This document shows positions 58,820 to 64,000 of a DNA stretch of 64,000 nt, in pieces (the stretch's first letter is position 1; each line of letters begins with the position of its first letter). The translations under genes and the position numbers were made by a program. A model generated the notes under the pieces. The model was given only the letters and a program-made list of their open reading frames with translations. It did not search any database and was not told the DNA's origin. The stretch lies in assembly GCA_003290165.1 (NCBI GenBank), contig QNQO01001155.1, positions 1 to 64,000 of the forward strand. The letters run 5' to 3'. Source of the stretch: Berberis thunbergii (taxonomy: Eukaryota; Streptophyta; Magnoliopsida; Ranunculales; Berberidaceae).

Positions 58820-59110
58820 AATCGATGGAAAATTCCAGCCTAAATCTAGCATTGGTGATCGGGATATATCACCTAACAGCATACAACGACTCAGGACTTG
58901 TGGTCGACCAAGTCAAAGGGCATTTCAACAACAAGGGCCCCTCAATGATAGCCTGTCACGATAAGGTAGTAGGCATAATTCGCAGGTTCAATAGGTGTGA
59001 ACTTATACAATGCCCTCGGGATGATAACAAAATGGCCAACGTGTTAGCCAGAAAAGATTCAGCCTCCAACAAAGTCTCGAGTGGCCTCATTGAGCACCAA
59101 GAACAATCAA
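58820..59110 (+). pseudogene. Gypsy RNase H, C-terminal piece
   Basis: The frame reads NDSGLVVDQVKGHFNNKGPS, then FNRCELIQCPRDDNKMANVL, matching the end of the plant gypsy RNase H domain with its NDS-x-LVV-x-QV and N-x-x-AD/AN-x-LA motifs. The catalytic N-terminal half is deleted. Confidence 0.75.
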
Positions 59111-59162
59111 GCCTCGATGAAGAAGAATCTAGCGATATTTGTGCCACTAACGCACAACCAAA

Positions 59163-60345
59163 TTGGATGACTCTGCTACTCAAATACATTGCAACCGGAG
59201 CCCTACGAATGAGAAGGTCGAAGTCAGAAGACTAAAAAACAGAACAGCGAGGTACACTCTCCTAAATAACAAGTTATATAAGAGATCTATAACAGGGCCC
59301 CTACTCCGATGTTTGTCACCTTCAGAGGCAAACCAGGTTTTAGGAAGGATCCATAGCGGTATAACTGGAAACCATCCAGGTGGAAGAACCCTCGCTCACA
59401 AAGCTTTAACTCTAGGATATTATTGCCCTACCAAGCAGCAAAATGCCGAGGAAACTGTCTGCAAGTGCGACAAATGTCAGAGGTTCACGTCATACACACA
59501 TATGCATGCCTATCCACTAACACCGATGACTAGTTCGTGGCCATTTGCACAATGGGGAATGGATATTGTCAGACCGCTCCCAACATCAACCGAAAAAAAG
59601 TTTCTTTTTGTGGCCGTCAACTACTTCACCAAGTGGGTCAAAGCCAAACCCCTATCTAAAATAAGGCAGATCTAGATAGAAAAGTTCATATGGGCTACCA
59701 TCGTTTGTGATTTGGCATCCCCAAAGTATTGGTCAATGACAACGAAACTCAGTTCAAAGGTTTCAAGGTTAAAAACTGTGCAAAAGTTTGAATTTTGATC
59801 ACCATTTCTCTTCACCAGGGCACCCTTAAGCCAACAGCCAAATGTAGGTTACCAAATGAATGATCCTGGAGGCTATCAAAAGGAAGTTGGAACGACCAAA
59901 GGTAGATGAGTTTCAGAGCTACCAGGAATATTCTTGGCATATCGAACGACCAAAAGAGTCTCTACCTTAGAGACACCCTTCACCCTAGCATACGGGTTAG
60001 GACCCATGGTTCTAATAGAACTCAAGGTGCTAACCTTTCGAACAAAAGAGTTTAGACTAGATGACAACAACGAAGCCCGGTGCATTGAGCTAGACCTCCT
60101 CGATGAAAAGTGAGATCTAGCCTCCGCCAAGATAGCCCGCCTACCAACAACAAATGGCGCAATACTACAACAAGAAGGTCAAGCCACGTGAACTCAAGGT
60201 GGGAGATTGGGTACTCAGGAAGTCCCAGCAAAACACCAAAGAAGTTAATGCGAGAAAGCTAAATACAAATTGGGAAGGACCATACAAAGTTGCCAAGGTC
60301 AACAAACTGGGAACATACTAGCTTGAAAATGCAGATGGAAACGGA
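59163..60345 (+). pseudogene. Gypsy integrase, degenerate
   Basis: It starts with an H2C2 zinc finger (HSGITGNHPGGRTLAHKAL, then CKCDKCQRF) and the core (WGMDIVRPLP, KFLFVAVNYFTKWVKAKPL) in the open block to 59675, where a stop follows. Later frames read FLAYRTTKRVSTLETPFTL, then KVKPRELKVGDWVLRK and NWEGPYKVAKVNKLGTY, the integrase C-terminus. The first core Asp is visible; the others fall in damaged sequence. Confidence 0.85.
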
Positions 60346-60419
60346 CTTAAATGACCATGGAATGTAGAGCATTTCAAAAAATATTATCAATAAAATATTT
60401 GATTTTACTAAAACTTCCA

Positions 60420-60845
60420 CCATTGTCCGTTACGACCCACGACCATCCCGCCTACGACCAGACTCAAATATCAACCCGACGCCTAATCCACTGTGCGCAG
60501 ACCACGACGGTTGAGGAAGTGGAAGTCTGGTCAGTGCTTATTTGCTAATGACGATGACTCGCCAAGGGATCATTGCTCTCCAACAGACAATGTTCGCCAA
60601 ACTTACAAGGTAAGCTTAGTCAGTTCGCGACTGATGACAACGACTTCTGGTGCCTAATGCCTAGTCCATTGTGCACAGACCATGACGGCTGATGAAGTGA
60701 GAATCTAGTAAGTGCTTGTCCGTTGATGACGATGACTCACCAAGGGGATCATTGCTATCCAACAGACAATGATCACCAAACTTACCAGGTAAGCTTAGTT
60801 AGTTCGGGACTGATAACGATGACTTATGGTGCCTGGTGCCTAGCT
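60420..60845 (+). repeat. 3' repeats of Tat-type element (about 180-bp units)
   Basis: Two units carry GATGACTCRCCAAGGGATCA and CCAACAGACAATG followed by GGTAAGCTTAGTYAGTTCG, related to 20600-20780. They end at the fold-back junction. Confidence 0.75.
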
Positions 60846-60849
60846 CTAT

Positions 60850-61470
60850 GTAGACTTCCATGTTCTTGCCGATCTACTCTTTGAACATTCGGTTGACCAG
60901 TCGTTGGTATGTAGCGCCAACGTTAATTAAGTTGAATGGCATCACCCTATAGAAATATATCCCTCTTTCAGTTATGAAAGAGGTTTTCTCCTGATCTGGG
61001 GGCTGCATCAATATCTGATTGTAGCCTGAATAGGCGTCCATGAAGCTTAGTGAGCTGTGTCCGAATGTGGCGTCCATGATCTAATCAATGCAAGGGAGTG
61101 GGAAGCTGTTTATCAGGCAAGCTTCGTTCAGGTTGTTGTAGTCCACACACACTCTCCATTTCCCATTTTTCTTTTTTACAACAACAGTGTTCGCCAGTCA
61201 ATCGGGGTATCGTGCTTCCTTAATCATGTCTGCATTGAGTAGACGTTGTACTTCTTCATTTATGATTGTGTTTCTCTCGGATGCCACATGCATTTTCTTC
61301 TACCATATGATTTTTCTCATGAGGTCCACCTCTAAGCGATGGGTGATTATCGACGGGTCAATTCTCACCATGTCTTGCATGGTTCAGGCGAAGATGTTCT
61401 GGTTCTGTTGTAGCAGCTTCATGAGTTGTTCCTTCAATTCTTTGCACAAGCAGGGAATCGATCTAGACAA
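60850..61470 (-). pseudogene. Gypsy RT fragment, right arm
   Basis: The minus strand reads DPSIITHRLEVD, NGKWRVCVDYNNLNEAC, then the open block 61077-60874 (SSLSFMDAYSGYNQILMQPP, ATYQRLVNRMFKE) and stops at MEVYIE where the arm joins the left element. The YIDD motif is cut off by the junction. This copy keeps SFMDAYSGYNQI in a more family-like form than the left arm. Confidence 0.85.
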
Positions 61471-61789
61471 CCCTGCTATTGAGAGGGTTGTCGAGGTAGA
61501 CCGTGATGGTTTCTTCCTCTGATTGGCCAACATTGGGACTGCCTCAAGGGCTCACCGTAGCCTCCTCGTTTGGGATTGGTTGTTCTTCCCCTGCTTCCCG
61601 AGCAAAATGGAAAGTCATCTTAGTCGCAGGGCTAGCTGCCAACTGAGAATTATCGGGCGGTAGTGTTGTTATGTATTGGCATTCACTGGCAGTTGTCTGG
61701 TCGCCTCTTAATGTACCGATCACCAGGTTTGTTGGAGACTTGATGCACTGGTTTAGAGTGGAGACCGCTTCTCTCATCTGGTGTATCTA

Positions 61790-62100
61790 GGGTCTCCCCA
61801 GAATCGCATTATACGTCGAATGCGTATCAATTACTATAAACTCTTGAAACTAGGTTTTCTGAGTTGGCTTCTCTCCCGCTGTTATCGTCAGTTGTATCTT
61901 CCCCACGGGGAACCGCTTTTCGCCGCTAAAGTCGATCATCAGTCGATTGTCGGGGGTTAATGTTGTCTCCTTTAATTGGATGCCATGGGATGTAGGGAGA
62001 AACAAGAAGCTCATCGAGCTCCCGGTGTCTACCAAGGATCTCTTTATTTCCCAACTTGCGAGGGTAATTGTTACCACCAGAGCGTCATTGTGTGGGAGTT
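61790..62100 (-). pseudogene. Gypsy aspartic protease, right arm
   Basis: The minus-strand block 62077-61850 has VTITLASWEIKRSLVDTGSS, then LPTSHGIQLKETTL. The catalytic DTG is intact. It lacks a continuous C-terminal end because of a stop before the FIVIDT-like segment. Confidence 0.85.
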
Positions 62101-62720
62101 GTATGCCCTCAAGGTCATTTTCGTAAATACTAGTGGCACAGAGAGGTATTGCTTCTGAGCATGCGACACCATCCGCTCACCGCATATTGCTTGTATTTGC
62201 ATATCTCGGAGAGCCCTTTTCTTGGACCCATTTGACAGTTTTGACTCGGAATTAGCTCCATGAAGCACGCATATTTTGTTGGCCGATTTCTCCTTGGGCT
62301 CGACTTCGCTTCTGGCTGCCCGTTCTTCTGCTAGGGCGATAAAGTTTTGCGCTTCCCTTGCTAGGTCTCTCATGCTTGTTGGAGGGTCCAGTGTCAGAAA
62401 GTTATTGAACTCTCATTTCCGCAGACCGTCGATGAAGGCTGAGATGTATGTTGTGTCGTTGCACACGATGATAGTGGTTAACTCACTGTTAAAGCGGGTT
62501 AAATACGCCTTCAATGTCTCTTCAGGCTTTTGTTTCATCGATCTGAGCGTCTTTATCGTTGATAAAGCCTGACAAATGAAAATCGATCTTGGATCTGATT
62601 CGGGGTCCATTGGTTTTGTCGTTGTTCTGAGAGCGCCAACTTGAAGCAGCGTCAGATTGAACGCTTGGTATTTCCCCTATTCCCCATCGTTGCGTGATTC
62701 GGTGGTCACCATCTCTCCGT
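62100..62720 (-). pseudogene. Gypsy gag fragment, right arm
   Basis: The minus strand reads MDPESDPRSIFICQALSTIK, SMKQKPEETLKAYLTRFNSE and IIVCNDTTYISAFIDGLRK (62610-62413), then RDLAREAQNFIALAEERAAR (62373 on). It is better preserved than the left-arm gag, with one shift near 62400. Confidence 0.85.
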
Positions 62721-62789
62721 ATTTCGAAGGGAGATCATGCGAATGAAAGGTTAGTAATTTTGTCGTCCCCACAAACGACGCCAAACTGA

Positions 62790-63460
62790 TGCAATCATTT
62801 TTTGTTCTCTATTTTGACCTAGTCTTGCTGACCTGCACAAGGAGCACACGTGATCCATGGACCACCATTGTGGTGGCCGATGACATTTCGATGCTAAAGT
62901 CAAAGATGGATCTAAGGAAAGTGTAATGTTGTAAACATGGAATTCGTAGCGTACCTTATCTTACCAACCTCGTGTCTTTTTTATAGTGCATGAGTCCTGA
63001 TTCAATTATGTCATCAATGGCATCGTTTACAAAGGAGATCTTCGTGAAGATCCTTCTCTAATTAGGAGTCATGTTGTAGAATTCCTCTATCAGTCGTGTG
63101 CTCCTAGATACGCGAGAGATAGTTCTCAATCTCAAGGTAACCCATAAGTGGATGTTTCCCTGTGTGATATGTACTCTGGTATTTACTTCCTAGTTGGAAA
63201 CGGAGAGCTGCTGTAGTTGTCTGTCCATAGCTGATCTTCGAGATACTTGCCTTAACAGGGCTTACGGGTATTGAGGATAGTTGTGAGACGTATGGGCTAA
63301 GCAAGTTGTGAGAGTTCGGGTCCATTTGTCGAACTACATTAGGAGGGCTTAGAACCACTTGGGCCGGATCAATGTTGGGCTGACGCTAGGGACCGTAATT
63401 GCTTGAGATCATCATAACACATGTATGGCTCATGGATGTGACCGTTTTGGTGTATCATCA
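62790..63460 (-). mobile_element. 5' LTR of Tat-type element, right arm
   Basis: On the minus strand it starts TGATGATACACC at 63460 and ends GATTGCA, followed by TCAGTTTGGCGTCGTTTGTG, the primer-site region in a better-preserved form than at 56684. Length 671 bp. Confidence 0.88.
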
Positions 63461-63671
63461 GTAATCCTTTTGAATGATCTAAGATCAAAACATCTCTTCA
63501 TAAAACAGAGAATGCAAGAATAAAAACCCATAGAGAAAAATCAATGTGAAGAAGCTTCATGAAAATCAACAAGAAATTCTATTTTACAAAACAATGTCAA
63601 CATGCAAAGGATAAAAAATAAAGACTTAACTTTTAATACTTTTTTGTTTGTAAAAATTTTTATTTTTCACA

Positions 63672-63748
63672 CTCTGGTTATTGATGGAAAGCTTCAAATT
63701 GCAGAAACTAATGAATTTATTTACAATGGGTCCCTTGTTCATCCCCAA
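63672..63748 (+). pseudogene. Thermospermine synthase-like upstream exon, right arm
   Basis: The plus strand reads LVIDGKLQIAETNEFIYNGS, then LVHPQ. This copy keeps LVHP but has lost the acceptor GCAG seen in the left arm by a short deletion. It is the inverted partner of 55713-55793. Confidence 0.7.
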
Positions 63749-63855
63749 GTATTTTCCTTGTGTTTTTTTATTTCAATATCCTTACAAATTGAATGATTTT
63801 AAGATTACTCAGTGACTAAAAATCAAGACCTGATTGATTGTTCATTTGTTTTCAG

Positions 63856-63958
63856 TCCAAATACCATTTTTATTATGGGAGATGGTAAAGGTTCCACTGC
63901 AAGGGAGCTCCTAAGGCATAAGACTGTAAATAAGGTGGTGATGTGTGGCATTTATGAG
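63856..63958 (+). pseudogene. Thermospermine synthase-like SAM-binding exon, right arm
   Basis: After acceptor TTTTCAG the frame reads PNTIFIMGDGKGSTARELLR, then HKTVNKVVMCGIYE before a GTGAAAT donor. The acidic residue of GEGS is Lys and the DIDE motif is GIYE, so catalysis and substrate binding are very unlikely. The splice sites are intact, unlike the left arm. Confidence 0.75.
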
Positions 63959-64000
63959 GTGAAATATCTAGAACCCCACTTGCTACTTATTTGTTGCCCA

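Larger units (their letters stand above)
56008..60845 (+). mobile_element. Tat-type Ty3/gypsy element, 5' LTR to 3' non-coding region
   Basis: The order is LTR (56008-56683), primer site TTTGGCGTTGTCTGT (about 56688), gag, aspartic protease, RT, RNase H remnant, integrase and 3' repeats. The 3' LTR and antisense ORF are absent because the inverted copy begins at 60846. Many stops and a deletion in RT/RNase H make it inactive. Confidence 0.88.
60846..64000 (-). repeat. Right arm of large inverted duplication
   Basis: This is the reverse complement of 55453-58659: part of RT, protease, gag, LTR and the thermospermine-synthase-like flank. It reaches the last base of the window and probably continues beyond. 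Confidence 0.88.

Noticed and set aside
61057..61242. Plus-strand frame across the right-arm RT
   Set aside because: It is the reverse reading of RT on the minus strand.
1..64000. CRISPR arrays, operons, ribosome binding sites and bacterial genes
   Set aside because: Introns, LTR retrotransposons, CACTA/hAT elements and plant gene families show plant nuclear DNA. No direct repeats have CRISPR-like unique spacers.

Overview
This is plant nuclear DNA, most likely from a eudicot. It is AT-rich and intron-containing, and almost every recognisable segment is a plant transposable element or a broken plant gene fragment (PPR, GASA, MBF1, tetraspanin, thermospermine synthase, TPR/J-domain protein). 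I see no intact host gene, no rRNA or tRNA gene and no CRISPR array. It reads as a transposon graveyard in which target-site duplications (TSDs) let several insertions be ordered in time.

Layout. (1) 1-9794 and 18389-19936: tandem LTR/internal array of a coding-free Ty3/gypsy-like retrotransposon (period about 3.6 kb, three tRNA-Met-type primer sites). Its last LTR is split by an 8.6 kb CACTA transposon (9795-18388) with matching TTA TSDs, about 35 subterminal palindromes, a TNP2-type transposase remnant and a captured MBF1 exon. (2) 20391-25491: a hAT-like end, then the 3' half of a Tat-type gypsy element with 125-bp tandem repeats, a decayed antisense ORF and a 3' LTR. (3) 25492-37735: a minus-strand Ty1/copia element broken by four insertions: a hAT element (8-bp TSD CATCCGAT), a Mutator-like MITE (9-bp TSD CTGGAATTT), a 4.6 kb composite with inverted LTRs (5-bp TSD GTAAT/GTAAC), and a second CACTA element in its 5' LTR carrying tetraspanin and another host exon pair. 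(4) 37736-39790: a PPR pseudogene split by that copia element and by a three-LTR TRIM (5-bp TSD CCTTC). (5) 40880-45579: a LINE fragment joined to a truncated Tip100-like hAT transposase. (6) 46030-50950: a copia gag piece, a GASA pseudogene flanked by pieces of one TPR/J-domain gene in opposite orientations, all bracketed by a 38-bp inverted repeat, then a gypsy gag remnant. (7) 51948-54402: a gag-only gypsy element. (8) about 55453-64000: a large inverted duplication (arms at least 3.1 kb, loop about 2.2 kb) in which each arm carries thermospermine-synthase-like exons plus LTR, gag, protease and part of RT of a Tat-type gypsy element.

Nothing here works as a pathway. What links the parts is history: two related CACTA elements have both picked up host exons with introns, and several inverted structures could yield hairpin RNA. 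The most unusual items are the inverted duplication at the right end, the inverted-LTR composite inside copia gag, the exon-carrying CACTA pair and the bracketed GASA/TPR-J cluster. All domain calls are from reading translations by eye; no database search was run.
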